From CAZGQY01 sp964528035 (GTDB taxonomy: Bacteria; Pseudomonadota; Gammaproteobacteria; Methylococcales; UBA1147): a stretch of 18,566 nucleotides of DNA. Under the pieces are notes generated by a model that was given only the letters and a program-made list of their open reading frames with translations, was not told the DNA's origin and did not search any database. Of this stretch, positions 1 through 8,441 are shown one piece after another (the stretch's first letter is position 1; every line of letters starts with the position of its first letter). The stretch lies in contig CAZGQY010000072.1 of NCBI GenBank assembly GCA_964528035.1, positions 1-18,566 of the forward strand. Reading direction: 5' to 3'. The position numbers and the translations under genes are program-made.

Positions 1-338
1 ATCCTGACTTGTCTTATTGTCGGTCTTCTGCGTTGTAGCAACAGTTGCGTAGCCCTGCTATGCGCCTGTTGTTACGCCTTGAAGACAAACAATAATCCTG
101 CGTTAATCTTTCGCATATTATTAAAACCTCGCTCCTAATTCAATTGTATTGTCTAAAAAGTGACCGATTTTAAATTAGATTTAAGGCTTGTTAAATGCGA
201 ATGTTACTTGCTGTTGTTGTCTGACGTCAAACAAAGTCTCAGTAGGCAGAAAAAATTTTCATTGATAAACACTGCTTTAGGTGAGTCGTTGCGGATGGTG
301 TAACTATTTTCTGTTGTATTATGAATGGATGCTTTTGT
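1..338. other. Non-coding left edge
   Basis: No credible gene is seen here on either strand. The first ~95 bases form the imperfect palindrome listed separately. The rest (about 96-338) is AT-rich and lies downstream of the minus-strand hydrolase. I see no GC-rich hairpin followed by a T run (reading the minus strand) that would be a convincing terminator for that gene. Confidence 0.5.
14..95. repeat. Large imperfect palindrome
   Basis: The two halves of this segment are imperfect reverse complements around a 5-base loop at 53-57. Matching blocks are TTATTGT (14-20) with ACAATAA (89-95), GTCTTC (23-28) with GAAGAC (81-86), CAACAG (39-44) with CTGTTG (66-71), and TAG (50-52) with CTA (58-60). 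One single-base bulge separates the inner and outer blocks. Neither strand reads through as a convincing protein. It could be a dispersed palindromic repeat, a small non-autonomous element, or a structured transcript end of a gene left of the window. The pairing is visible in the sequence; the nature of the element is not. Confidence 0.5.
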
Positions 339-998
339 TCAGCGGATAAACTTAGCCTGAGACAAGAATGCTAAAATTTGTCTAATTGTAGTCGGTGATC
401 GCATTATCAGGGTGTGTCCGGAATTGACTACGACAAAGTCTTTCATTTCATGAAGTTTTGTATTTTCTACTGAAACCTTGCCATCATTTTCACCGCGGAT
501 AAAAGGTGAAAACCAGGGGTCAGAGCTTTTATTTCCGGCAATTATACCAATCTCGTATTGTATCGCCTGCATTTTGTTTGGCAGGCTACCGTCAGTGGTG
601 TCGAGCTGCAAAGCCGCCGGACCAAGAATCCAACGATAAGGTGGAAAAGGCTTTAAAAAATTGGCGATTTCGCTGCCCCTGTTCGGTGGGCTGATCATTA
701 CAATTCGGCTGCCGACAGGTAATGTTTGTGATTGTAAATATTGGCGTACCAGAATTCCGCCCAATGAATGGGTGACGAAATGTATTTTCGATGCTTGCTG
801 TTGGTGGCAATAGGCCACAGCATCGCTAACATATTGCTCAGATAACTGTTCAACCGGTAATCGCGTTGACGGATAGCCAGTATTTCGAGTTTTGAAACCC
901 GCGTCGGACAATGCCTGGTCAATTTTTCGCATTGAATGGCGAGTTCGGCCGAGGCCGTGCAATAAAATAACGAATTGTTTTTCGGTGGATAAAGTCAT
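339..998 (-). CDS. Alpha/beta hydrolase, lipase/PGAP1-like
   Basis: This 219-residue protein is a compact alpha/beta hydrolase, probably a cytoplasmic esterase, lipase or acyltransferase-like enzyme. The oxyanion-hole HGLGR motif is at residues 14-18. The nucleophile elbow THSLGG carries Ser78. Asp172 (in ENDGKVSV) and His195 (in SGHT) complete a likely Ser-Asp-His triad. NRGSE at 106-110 is typical of lipases related to the triacylglycerol-lipase/PGAP1 group. No signal peptide or membrane helix is visible. The only start is the ATG at 998: an in-frame stop lies nine codons upstream, and no strong Shine-Dalgarno is seen. The gene is divergent from the aas-like gene, 254 bases away. The substrate cannot be read from the sequence. 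Confidence 0.82.
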   Translation of the reverse strand: MTLSTEKQFVILLHGLGRTRHSMRKIDQALSDAGFKTRNTGYPSTRLPVEQLSEQYVSDAVAYCHQQQASKIHFVTHSLGGILVRQYLQSQTLPVGSRIVMISPPNRGSEIANFLKPFPPYRWILGPAALQLDTTDGSLPNKMQAIQYEIGIIAGNKSSDPWFSPFIRGENDGKVSVENTKLHEMKDFVVVNSGHTLIMRSPTTIRQILAFLSQAKFIR

Positions 999-1115
999 AG
1001 GGTTACAGGTTGGGATTCAGTGTAATATTGGATGTTGAATATTTGTGAATCATAATTCTGTTCCCTGTACGTGTTCGCCAGTATTCTTAGGAGTGAAGGG
1101 CGGTCGCGAAATAAC

Positions 1116-1135
1116 TTCCGAAACGGTTATCGGAA
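1116..1135. promoter_or_regulatory. Short inverted repeat, possible operator
   Basis: TTCCGA (1116-1121) and TCGGAA (1130-1135) form a perfect 6-base inverted repeat with an 8-base spacer. It lies between the divergent hydrolase and aas-like genes, about 50-70 bases upstream of the proposed -35. The position suits a dimeric regulator, but a repeat this short could be chance. Confidence 0.2.
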
Positions 1136-1186
1136 TTATGTGCCGATTCAAGGGTGCTTGGTTAATTATGCAACCTCTATTAGGGT

Positions 1187-1217
1187 TTGAAAGGCAAGGT
1201 CGTTTCGGATCTATAAT
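1187..1217 (+). promoter_or_regulatory. Candidate sigma-70 promoter for the aas-like operon
   Basis: A perfect TATAAT -10 hexamer is at 1212-1217, with TTGAAA at 1187-1192 as a possible -35. The 19-base spacer is longer than the preferred 17. Transcription would start around 1224, leaving a leader of about 30 bases before the aas-like start codon. Confidence 0.4.
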
Positions 1218-1242
1218 GTGCATATGCCTAAGCGAGGTCATT

Positions 1243-1249
1243 AGGAGGT
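1243..1249 (+). promoter_or_regulatory. Strong ribosome binding site
   Basis: AGGAGGT is a full match to the anti-Shine-Dalgarno complement. It ends three bases before the ATG at 1253 and fixes that start. It is the strongest ribosome binding site I see in the window. Confidence 0.7.
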
Positions 1250-1252
1250 TAA

Positions 1253-3400
1253 ATGATTAAAAGAATTTTACACAGATTGCTGACGCTACTCTACAAAGTA
1301 GAGATTAGCGGCATGGAAAATTATCGGACTGCGGGTGATCGGGTGCTGATCGTTGCCAACCACGCTTCATTTCTGGATCCGCTACTGATCGGAGTTTTTC
1401 TTCCGGATAAAGTGACTTTTGCGATTAATACCTTTATTGCAAAGAGTCTTTGGGTGAAGCCTTTCTTGATCTTGAGCAAAGTATTTCCAATGGATCCAAC
1501 TAACCCTTTATCATCCAAGGCGTTGATCACTTACCTGAAGCAGAATAATAAAGCGGTTATTTTTCCGGAAGGTCGCATTACTGTGACCGGAGCATTAATG
1601 AAAATTTATGATGGCACGGGTCTGGTGGCCGTTAAGTCAGAAGCTGTGGTGTTGCCGATTCGCATTGATGGCGCTCAATATACGCCTTTTTCTCGACTAC
1701 GGGGACGGGTGAGATTACGTCTGTTTCCGAAAATTAAAATTTGTATCTTACCCGCTGTGACTATCCATCCTCCCGCTAGCGTAACTGGTAGAGATCGTCG
1801 CAAATACGCGGGGCGCATGTTGGCGGATGTAATGACAGAGATGATGTTTGAGACCAGTAACTATCAGCGAACGATATTTTCTGCACTATTGGATGCGCGG
1901 GGTGTTCATGGTGGAAGACATGTGGTGCTTGAAGATGTGAGTCGAAAACGTTTGAATTATAACGCGCTGATTACCCGAACCTGTTGCATGGCTGAAGATT
2001 TTCGAAAATGGTCGGAACCAGGAGAGTATGTTGGGGTGCTGATGCCCAATGCAGCGGCCACGGTAATTGCCATGTTGGGTTTGCAAGTGTACGGTCGGGT
2101 TCCCGCGATGCTGAATTATACAGTGGGGTTTAAAGGCATGTTGTCTGCCTGCAATATTGCACAAATTAATACGGTGTTGACGTCCAGGCGTTTTCTTAAG
2201 ATGGCAGAATTGGAAGATATTGCCGCGCAACTGAGCCAGTATGTGAAATTGGTTTATCTGGAAGATGTGGGCGAGCGCATAAATAGTGTTGCGGCCGTGA
2301 AAGGTTTACTGCTTGGGTTGACGGCACGATTTTGGTATGAACGAGTGGAAAGAAATCCATGCGATGCCGCTGTCGTTTTGTTTACATCCGGGTCAGAAGG
2401 ATTACCGAAAGGAGTTGTATTGTCGCACCGGAATCTGTTGGCTAACCGGGAACAGCTAGCAGCGAGAGTGGACTTTTGTTCGCAGGATATTATCCTTAAT
2501 ATACTGCCTCTGTTTCATTCTTTTGGGCTTACTGGAGGGACATTGTTGCCGCTTTTGTGTGGTATGCGAACCTTTCTTTACCCGACGCCTTTGCATTATA
2601 GAATCGTTCCTGAAGTCTCTTATGAAATTAATGCAACAATTTTATTTGGCACCAATACTTTTCTGGCGGGTTATGCGAAACATGCGCATCCTTATGATTT
2701 TTACAGTGTTCGATATGTTTTTGCCGGGGCGGAGAAATTGCAGAACGACACCAAGGAAATCTGGTCGAGTAAATTCGGGATTCGGATTTTTGAAGGCTAT
2801 GGGGCTACGGAAGCCAGCCCTGTTTTGGCTGCCAATACACCAATGGACAATAAAAACCAAACAGTTGGGCGTTTATTGCCTGGCATTAAATACCAACTGG
2901 AAAAGGTACCGGGGGTCGATAATGGTGAGCGACTGTATGTATCCGGACCGAATGTGATGTCTGGGTACTTATTGTCGGACACGCCGGGGCGTATTGTGCC
3001 ACCTACATCCGAATTCGGGGAGGGCTGGTATGACACCGGGGATATCGTGGAGGTTGATCAGGAGGGCTTTTTGACCATTCGTGGTCGGGTAAAACGCTTT
3101 GCGAAAATTGGTGGAGAAATGGTCTCTTTGGCCGCTGCAGAAGAATTCGTAGCGACGGTGTGGCCTGTCGGGCAACACGCGGTTATTGCCGTGCCCGACA
3201 GCAAGAAGGGTGAGCAGCTAATTCTGGTTACCGATGTTGCTGATGCGCAGCGATCAATACTGTTGAAAAATAAATCTGGAATCGGTGAAATTAATTTACC
3301 CAAACAGATCGTTCATGTCGAGGCTGTTCCGTTAATGAGTACCGGTAAGGTCGATTATCCGGCGGTGACTTTATTAGCAGAACAGGCTTTGGAGATTTAG
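1253..3400 (+). CDS. aas: Bifunctional acyltransferase/acyl-ACP synthetase (Aas-like)
   Basis: This 715-residue protein has the fused layout and size of E. coli Aas (719). That enzyme activates fatty acids onto acyl carrier protein and uses them to re-acylate 2-acyl-lysophospholipids at the inner membrane. The N-terminal PlsC-type domain (about 1-200) has the HX4D box NHASFLD with His37 and Asp42, and FPEGR at 104-108. The C-terminal AMP-binding domain (about 210-715) has the phosphate loop FTSGSEGLPKG (377-387), GYGATE (515-520), WYDTGD (592-597) and the catalytic lysine Lys699 in STGK. All key motifs are intact. Unlike many homologues it carries no fused LplT-type transporter domain. It is followed after 8 bases by the aminotransferase, so the two are probably cotranscribed. 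Overlapping ORFs in other frames are shadows. Confidence 0.88.
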   Translation: MIKRILHRLLTLLYKVEISGMENYRTAGDRVLIVANHASFLDPLLIGVFLPDKVTFAINTFIAKSLWVKPFLILSKVFPMDPTNPLSSKALITYLKQNNKAVIFPEGRITVTGALMKIYDGTGLVAVKSEAVVLPIRIDGAQYTPFSRLRGRVRLRLFPKIKICILPAVTIHPPASVTGRDRRKYAGRMLADVMTEMMFETSNYQRTIFSALLDARGVHGGRHVVLEDVSRKRLNYNALITRTCCMAEDFRKWSEPGEYVGVLMPNAAATVIAMLGLQVYGRVPAMLNYTVGFKGMLSACNIAQINTVLTSRRFLKMAELEDIAAQLSQYVKLVYLEDVGERINSVAAVKGLLLGLTARFWYERVERNPCDAAVVLFTSGSEGLPKGVVLSHRNLLANREQLAARVDFCSQDIILNILPLFHSFGLTGGTLLPLLCGMRTFLYPTPLHYRIVPEVSYEINATILFGTNTFLAGYAKHAHPYDFYSVRYVFAGAEKLQNDTKEIWSSKFGIRIFEGYGATEASPVLAANTPMDNKNQTVGRLLPGIKYQLEKVPGVDNGERLYVSGPNVMSGYLLSDTPGRIVPPTSEFGEGWYDTGDIVEVDQEGFLTIRGRVKRFAKIGGEMVSLAAAEEFVATVWPVGQHAVIAVPDSKKGEQLILVTDVADAQRSILLKNKSGIGEINLPKQIVHVEAVPLMSTGKVDYPAVTLLAEQALEI

Positions 3401-3408
3401 CTTCAGTT

Positions 3409-4566
3409 ATGCAACACCTTTCCAGGCGGGTCAATGGTATCAATCCTTTTCAGGTGATGGAATTATTGAGTAGAGCCAAAGACCTTGAAAAACAAGGACG
3501 AGACATTATTCATATGGAAATTGGTGAGCCTGATTTTTTGACACCGCAGGCAGTGATAGAAGCGGGCGTACGAAACATTAAATCGGGTTCGATTAAGTAT
3601 ACGGAAGCGGCCGGTTTGAAACCATTACGTCAAGCGATTTCTGATTACTATAACGATCGATATGCATGTACTGTTGCTGCGGAGCGTATATTCATTACCC
3701 CGGGTGGATCCGGTGCTTTATTGTTAGTATTGGCGAGCCTGGTCGACGCGGGAGATAATATTTTGATCGCTGACCCAGGTTATCCCTGTAATCGAAATTT
3801 TATCCGATTATTTGATGGCGAAGCGCGCGCTGTGCAAGTGTCTGCCGAAAATAATTTTCAGCTCAATTCTCATGTCATACGAGAAAACTGGAACGACAGG
3901 ACGCGGGGGGTTTTGGTAGCTTCTCCATCTAATCCGACAGGAACTATTTTAGATCGCAACGAATTTAAGGCAGTGATTGAAACGACAAACAGCTACGGTG
4001 GAATATTAATATCTGATGAGATTTATCATGGCTTGGAGTATGGCTGCAAGGCAAGCAGTGCAATGGAGTTTAGTGACCAGGTCTGCGTCGTAAACAGTTT
4101 TTCGAAATATTTCGGTATGACGGGTTGGAGACTTGGTTGGCTGATTGTTCCCGATACCATGGTAGAAGCCATAGAAAAACTGGCGCAAAATATATTTATT
4201 TCGGCACCGTCTCATTCACAATTTGCAGCCCTGGCCTCGTTCGAGGATCGTAATATTGCTGAATTGGAAAACAGGCGCGAGGAATACGATCAGCGTCGGC
4301 AGTATTTGTACTCTCAACTGGAACGTCTGGGCTTTGCTATTCCCTGTAAACCTGAGGGAGCGTTTTATGTCTACGCCGGTTGTGAGCATTTTTCAGATAA
4401 TGGTAGTGAAATGACAAATCGTTTATTGGAAGCCTATGGCATTGCAGTAACACCAGGAATGGACTTTGGTGTGAATAAGGCTGAAAAATATCTGCGTTTT
4501 GCGTATACAACCACAATGGAGTCTCTGGTGGAAGGGGTGCGTCGAATCGAGCGATTCATTGCCTGA
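3409..4566 (+). CDS. PLP-dependent aminotransferase, class I/II
   Basis: This 385-residue fold-type I aminotransferase belongs to the AspC/AlaA-like group. Visible active-site residues are Asn175 in SNPTG, Asp203 and Tyr206 in SDEIYHG, Lys233 (Schiff-base lysine) in SFSKYFGMTGWRLGW with Arg241 (phosphate), and Arg363 in YLRFAYT (substrate carboxylate). The amino-acid substrate is not readable from these motifs. The start is the ATG 8 bases after the aas-like stop. GGAGA inside the end of the upstream gene lies 13 bases before it, somewhat far, so translation may be coupled to the upstream gene. No terminator hairpin is evident downstream. I see no direct link to the exopolysaccharide genes beyond proximity. 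Confidence 0.85.
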   Translation: MQHLSRRVNGINPFQVMELLSRAKDLEKQGRDIIHMEIGEPDFLTPQAVIEAGVRNIKSGSIKYTEAAGLKPLRQAISDYYNDRYACTVAAERIFITPGGSGALLLVLASLVDAGDNILIADPGYPCNRNFIRLFDGEARAVQVSAENNFQLNSHVIRENWNDRTRGVLVASPSNPTGTILDRNEFKAVIETTNSYGGILISDEIYHGLEYGCKASSAMEFSDQVCVVNSFSKYFGMTGWRLGWLIVPDTMVEAIEKLAQNIFISAPSHSQFAALASFEDRNIAELENRREEYDQRRQYLYSQLERLGFAIPCKPEGAFYVYAGCEHFSDNGSEMTNRLLEAYGIAVTPGMDFGVNKAEKYLRFAYTTTMESLVEGVRRIERFIA

Positions 4567-4948
4567 TTATTGTATTATTTATCAACAATCTGGGCGCGGA
4601 CATTAAATTTACTTTGCAGGCTTAATGGGTAGCAGTGGCGGTGTATATTAATTTTTAAAGAGTATAAACATATCTATATCCCTTTAAGTCACAGGCTTGT
4701 TGCGAAAACTCTCAATCGTTTAATTTTTTATATTGTAAAGTTAAGTTGGGTCATTAACCGGCATTTTTAATTTTTTAGTAAATAAATTTAGGTTAAATTG
4801 GCATAGATATTAATAGCAAACACATATCTGCTACACTTAGCCATAGTTTTTTAGGTAATTATGGGCGTCCATCGTGATAAACTAGGCAGGGTGATAGCTA
4901 CAAATTAATAACTGTCTTGCTCGAGTAATAATGGAACGGGAGTAATAA
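4567..4948. other. AT-rich intergenic region before the exopolysaccharide locus
   Basis: These 382 bases hold no credible gene; the longest ATG reading near the 3' end (from 4861) is 15 codons. The region is very AT-rich, with several short A and T tracts. It is the natural place for the promoter of the exopolysaccharide operon, but I find no clean sigma-70 pair and no sigma-54 site with GG and GC ten bases apart. TTGGCA at 4799-4804 is the best isolated -35-like hexamer, without a good -10 at 16-18 bases. Confidence 0.4.
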
Positions 4949-5698
4949 GTGATGATAAATAAACTGTTTGCGTTTGGAACAGTATGTTTCTTTCTAATTG
5001 GTTTTATTGGCTGCAGTAAATACGCGCCACTGGATCAAAAGGCCCAGTTGCCATCCGATTATACTTATATCATCGGGCCGGGTGATACGGTGGAGATGTT
5101 TGTCTGGGGTAATCCGGAAGTTTCCAGAATTGTTCCTGTAAGGCCAGATGGCAAAATAACTGCTCCTCTGGTCGAAGAATTACAAGCCAGTGGTAAAACC
5201 CCCTATCGATTGGCGAGAGATATTGAAAAAGAACTTTCTAAATATATCAGAAACCCTCTAGTAACCATAATTGTCAGCGAATTTATAGGTCCATTTAGCG
5301 AGCAGATTCGTATTATCGGCGCGTTTGGTGGCGGATTCGGAGGCGGTGGAGGCGGTGGAGGCGTCGGCGGCGGAGTCGGAGGGGGGCTCGGTGGCGGTAG
5401 TAGTGGTGGAGCTGTAGGTGGTGGAGGCAATATTGGTGGTGGTGGCGGCGGTGGTATTTATCGCGCAATTGCGTACCCTTATACAGAGCATATGACTTTA
5501 CTCGATCTGTCAATTGCGGTTGGCAATTTAGGCAGTGGTTTCGGTGCTGGAAATCGTGCAAGTATTGTTCGTTTAATTAATGGTGAACAGAAGCAGTTTG
5601 GACTAAGATTGGAAGATCTAATTGAAGACGGAGATATGTCTGCGAATGTTGAATTATTGCCGGGTGATATTATTTTTATACCGGAAGCTTATTTTTAG
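4949..5698 (+). CDS. XrtA-locus polysaccharide export lipoprotein with Gly-rich insert
   Basis: This Wza/OPX-type outer-membrane export subunit matches the PEP-CTERM-associated export family (TIGR03027, from memory). Residues 1-22 form a lipoprotein signal ending in FIGC, with Cys22 as the lipidation site. The poly_export domain covers about 35-110 (IIGPGDTVEMFVWGNPEVS, VRPDGKITAPL). The SLBB-like region resumes at about 170-249 (TLLDLSIAVGNL, FGAGNRASIVRL, LLPGDIIFIPEAYF). Between EQIRIIGAF and the rest lies a 43-residue, almost pure glycine tract (127-169), which is unusual for the family. The start is either the GTG at 4949 or the adjacent ATG at 4952; GGGAG at 4938-4942 serves both. It heads the plus-strand exopolysaccharide genes, 30 bases before the chain-length gene. 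Confidence 0.85.
   Translation: MMINKLFAFGTVCFFLIGFIGCSKYAPLDQKAQLPSDYTYIIGPGDTVEMFVWGNPEVSRIVPVRPDGKITAPLVEELQASGKTPYRLARDIEKELSKYIRNPLVTIIVSEFIGPFSEQIRIIGAFGGGFGGGGGGGGVGGGVGGGLGGGSSGGAVGGGGNIGGGGGGGIYRAIAYPYTEHMTLLDLSIAVGNLGSGFGAGNRASIVRLINGEQKQFGLRLEDLIEDGDMSANVELLPGDIIFIPEAYF
5327..5455 (+). repeat. Glycine-codon-rich low-complexity tract
   Basis: These bases encode residues 127-169 of the export lipoprotein, mostly Gly with a few Phe, Val, Leu, Ser, Ala, Asn and Ile. All four glycine codons are mixed, so the tract is not a simple recent triplet expansion, although units such as GGAGGCGGT recur near 5338-5358. The plus strand is strongly G-rich. Long minus-strand ORFs here, rich in Pro, His, Arg or Thr, are antisense artefacts. 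Confidence 0.9.
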
Positions 5699-5728
5699 CG
5701 TAAGGCAGTAAACTCACGGAAAATCATT

Positions 5729-7264
5729 ATGCATGACTTAATCGCGGAATTATTGGGGTACGTTCAAAGTGCCACACGTTTCAAATGGGTTTCGATGATT
5801 GTTGTATGGGTGCTTTGTCTGGGTGGCTGGGGTGTTATATCGAGTCTTCAGGATAAATATGAAGCGTCCGCCCGGGTGCATGTCGATACCCGTTCGATGC
5901 TGCGCCCTTTATTGCAGGGATTAGCGATACAATCCGATATCAAACAACAAATACAGTTAATGCAGAAATCATTGTTTAGTCGCCCGAATTTAATAAAGGT
6001 TGCGCAGAAGACTGACCTGGCGATAGACGCAAATGGTCGTGAAGAGCTCGATGATGTGGTAGATAATCTCAAGGACGGAATTAAAATAGAAAGTTCCGGT
6101 GGTGATAATTTATTCAAAATTTCAGCGACTAATTCAAATCCTGGGATGGCAAAAAGAATCGTTGAGACTCTTCTCACGTTGATTGTGGAAGAAACCCGTG
6201 GTGTAGCCAGGAAATCCTCTGACTCCGCTCAACGCTTTCTCGAGCGCCAGTTAAAAGAATATGAAGTACGGTTGCGCGAAGCGGAACATGCCCGAGAGAG
6301 TTTTAAACGCGATAACTTCGGGTTGCTTCCAACTCAGGAAAGTAACCCTTACGTCGCTTTGCAAAAAGTGGAAGTGAGTTTAGCTGACGCCAACCTGAAA
6401 TTACGTGAAGCAACCAATCGACGCAATGCTTTAAAAGGTCAACTGGAAGGAGAGGAACCTATATTTTTAGGGTTGGGTGGTGAATCCAGTTCCGGACCTT
6501 TGGATTCCAGAATTCAGACCTTACAGCAGAAAGTTGATGAATTATCTCTTAGGTATACTGATGGGCATCCAGAGGTTATTGCGGCGAAACGTTCAATAAT
6601 GGAACTAGAGGCCGAAAAAATTGAGCAACAGAATGAGGGAATGTTTGAATTAGATAATGTGAAATCAAACCCGGTTTTTCAGCAAATGAAAATTGCCCAG
6701 GGGGATGCTGCGGCAGAAATCGCATCTTTGCAAGCTCGAGTGGGAACTTATGAACAGCGAGTTAAAAAGCTCAAAGATGAAATGGATAAGAGATTGAAGG
6801 TTGAAACGAAGATGAAAAACCTTAATCGGGACTACGATGCAATTTCTAAAAAACACCAGTCTTTGCTTGTGAGTTTAGAAACTGCCAAATTATCAGAGAA
6901 AGTCGAAAAAACAACAGATGCGGTAAAATTCCGGATTATTGATCCTCCACGGGTTCCGAATACACCCTCTTTTCCGAATCGAATATTGTTTTCTATACTG
7001 GCATTTGTTGTTGCTGCTGGTGCTGGTTTTGTTTTGGCTGTTGGTTTGGCGCTGCTTAGGCCGACATACACTAATACTCAAAAAGTACGGGACACGATTG
7101 GACTACCGATATTGGGAACCGTTTCAATGAATTGGATGCCGGAAATAAAAAGGCAGAAATGGAATGACTTTTTACGTTTTTGTTGCGTTGGTGGGGTTTT
7201 GTTTTTGGCTTTGATCGGCGTTATTGTCCTGGAGATCAACGGCCTGAATTTGAGCATTATTTGA
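5729..7264 (+). CDS. XrtA-locus polysaccharide chain-length determinant (Wzz/GumC-like)
   Basis: This 511-residue inner-membrane polysaccharide co-polymerase resembles the PEP-CTERM chain-length family (TIGR03007, from memory). It sets polymer length together with the polymerase and the autokinase. A first membrane helix is at about 20-38, a long periplasmic region at about 45-415 is rich in heptad-like coiled coil (especially 165-415), and a second helix is at about 419-442. A third hydrophobic stretch at about 484-502 follows the cytoplasmic segment RPTYTNTQKVRDTIGLPILG. There is no Walker motif, so kinase activity is supplied by the next gene. The N-terminus MHDLIAELLGYVQ fits family starts. 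The ribosome binding site is weak (CGGAAAA). Confidence 0.87.
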   Translation: MHDLIAELLGYVQSATRFKWVSMIVVWVLCLGGWGVISSLQDKYEASARVHVDTRSMLRPLLQGLAIQSDIKQQIQLMQKSLFSRPNLIKVAQKTDLAIDANGREELDDVVDNLKDGIKIESSGGDNLFKISATNSNPGMAKRIVETLLTLIVEETRGVARKSSDSAQRFLERQLKEYEVRLREAEHARESFKRDNFGLLPTQESNPYVALQKVEVSLADANLKLREATNRRNALKGQLEGEEPIFLGLGGESSSGPLDSRIQTLQQKVDELSLRYTDGHPEVIAAKRSIMELEAEKIEQQNEGMFELDNVKSNPVFQQMKIAQGDAAAEIASLQARVGTYEQRVKKLKDEMDKRLKVETKMKNLNRDYDAISKKHQSLLVSLETAKLSEKVEKTTDAVKFRIIDPPRVPNTPSFPNRILFSILAFVVAAGAGFVLAVGLALLRPTYTNTQKVRDTIGLPILGTVSMNWMPEIKRQKWNDFLRFCCVGGVLFLALIGVIVLEINGLNLSII

Positions 7265-7286
7265 ATGTGAAAAGGAGAAATCTTCT

Positions 7287-8282
7287 GTGAGTATTATCGA
7301 AAAAGCACTTGAGAAAAAAGCAGAAGAAAAAGGAACCAGTGGTGTAGATTTCCCACCCGAGATAAATGAGTCCCAAATAGCCGAGATACATGACTCGGAG
7401 CCAAGTGTATTAATAACTGAAGCAGAAGAAGCTGTTGAAGCGAAGAGTATAGTTTCGGAGTCTAGTGAAGATAGTCCAGATAGTCTTGTAATAGAGTCAT
7501 TGGATTCTGGTTTAACTGCCGCGCATAGTGCAACATCAAAACTGGAGCCGTCAAGTCGACATGTTACGCTTGACTTTGCAGCTATGGAAGCAAAGGGTAT
7601 GTTAATACCCGATGGAGGTTCAACTCAGTTAGCTGAACAATACAGGCAGATTAAACGGCCACTATTGATGAACGCATTTCCAGAGGGTGATAACGGTATA
7701 AAAAATGCCAATCTGGTTCTTGTAACAAGTAGTCTGCCGGGAGAAGGAAAGACCTATACAGCAATTAATCTTGCCATGAGTATTGCCGCGGAACGGGATA
7801 AAACTGTACTTTTGGTTGATGCGGATGTTGCAAAACCTTCTGTTAACAAAGTTTTGGGGATCGATATAAAAAAAGGGTTAATCGATATGCTTGAAAACCC
7901 CGGGATTGAATTCTCGGATGTTCTTCTTCGAACCGATATCCCTAAACTGTCCATTATTCCAGCTGGACGATTACATAAATATTCGACAGAGTTGCTTGCC
8001 AGTGACGCAATGCTTCAAGTTACCGAGGAAATGTCGAAACGCTATAGTGATCGGATTATTATTTTTGATTCCCCCCCATTGATGGCTGCTTCCCAGGGAG
8101 CGGTTTTATGTAACCTGGTTGGGCAGGTAGTTATGGTGATTGAATCTGATGTAACGCCACAACACATTGTGCAGGAGGCAGTTAGCAAACTGCAAAATTG
8201 CGATGTGGTAGGTTGTGTGTTGAATAAAACAAAACAGGGATTAGGGCTCAATTATTATGCCTACGGCAATTATGGTCGATAG
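7287..8282 (+). CDS. XrtA-locus tyrosine autokinase (BY-kinase)
   Basis: This 331-residue cytoplasmic bacterial tyrosine kinase of the CpsD/Wzc C-terminal type (TIGR03018-like, from memory) probably acts with the upstream chain-length protein. Walker A is SSLPGEGKT (148-156), Walker A' is VLLVDADVAKPS (174-185), and Walker B is IIIFDSPPL (257-265). The C-terminus LNYYAYGNYGR carries four tyrosines (323, 324, 326, 329), the expected autophosphorylation cluster. Residues about 14-100 are an acidic, Ser/Glu-rich linker of low complexity, probably disordered. The EQYRQIKRPLL segment at 116-126 resembles the helix used for ring formation. The start is the GTG at 7287, with AGGAG at 7273-7277 spaced 9 bases. 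It begins 22 bases after the chain-length stop. Confidence 0.88.
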   Translation: MSIIEKALEKKAEEKGTSGVDFPPEINESQIAEIHDSEPSVLITEAEEAVEAKSIVSESSEDSPDSLVIESLDSGLTAAHSATSKLEPSSRHVTLDFAAMEAKGMLIPDGGSTQLAEQYRQIKRPLLMNAFPEGDNGIKNANLVLVTSSLPGEGKTYTAINLAMSIAAERDKTVLLVDADVAKPSVNKVLGIDIKKGLIDMLENPGIEFSDVLLRTDIPKLSIIPAGRLHKYSTELLASDAMLQVTEEMSKRYSDRIIIFDSPPLMAASQGAVLCNLVGQVVMVIESDVTPQHIVQEAVSKLQNCDVVGCVLNKTKQGLGLNYYAYGNYGR

Positions 8283-8441
8283 TTTTTATATTAAGTTCTA
8301 CCCTGGTTAAAAATTTAGTCTAGCCGAAAACGAGAAAGCTGGTCGAGAGTTGAGAGTCTGCCGTAGAAAAGTGGATTTTGGTTCCTTTTCCCGATTAGAA
8401 TCGTTAAAGATTTCCAATATTTGCTTCTTTCAATCGAAAAA

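Noticed and set aside
1045..1260. 71-residue plus-strand ORF upstream of the aas-like gene
   Set aside because: It overlaps the strong ribosome binding site and the start of the aas-like gene, has no ribosome binding site of its own, contains the promoter-like TATAAT, and its peptide shows no recognisable domain.
2523..2957. 144-residue ORF inside the aas-like gene
   Set aside because: It lies wholly within the intact AMP-binding domain in another frame and has no independent start signals.
4567..4948. Sigma-54 promoter expected from PrsK/PrsR control
   Set aside because: I looked for GG and GC elements ten bases apart with TGGCAC/TTGC flavour. The TTGGCA at 4799 has no GC at the correct spacing, and nothing else in the gap fits.
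5203..5561. Minus-strand ORFs rich in Pro, His, Arg or Thr
   Set aside because: They are the antisense of the glycine-codon tract in the export lipoprotein, where stop codons are scarce, and not genes.
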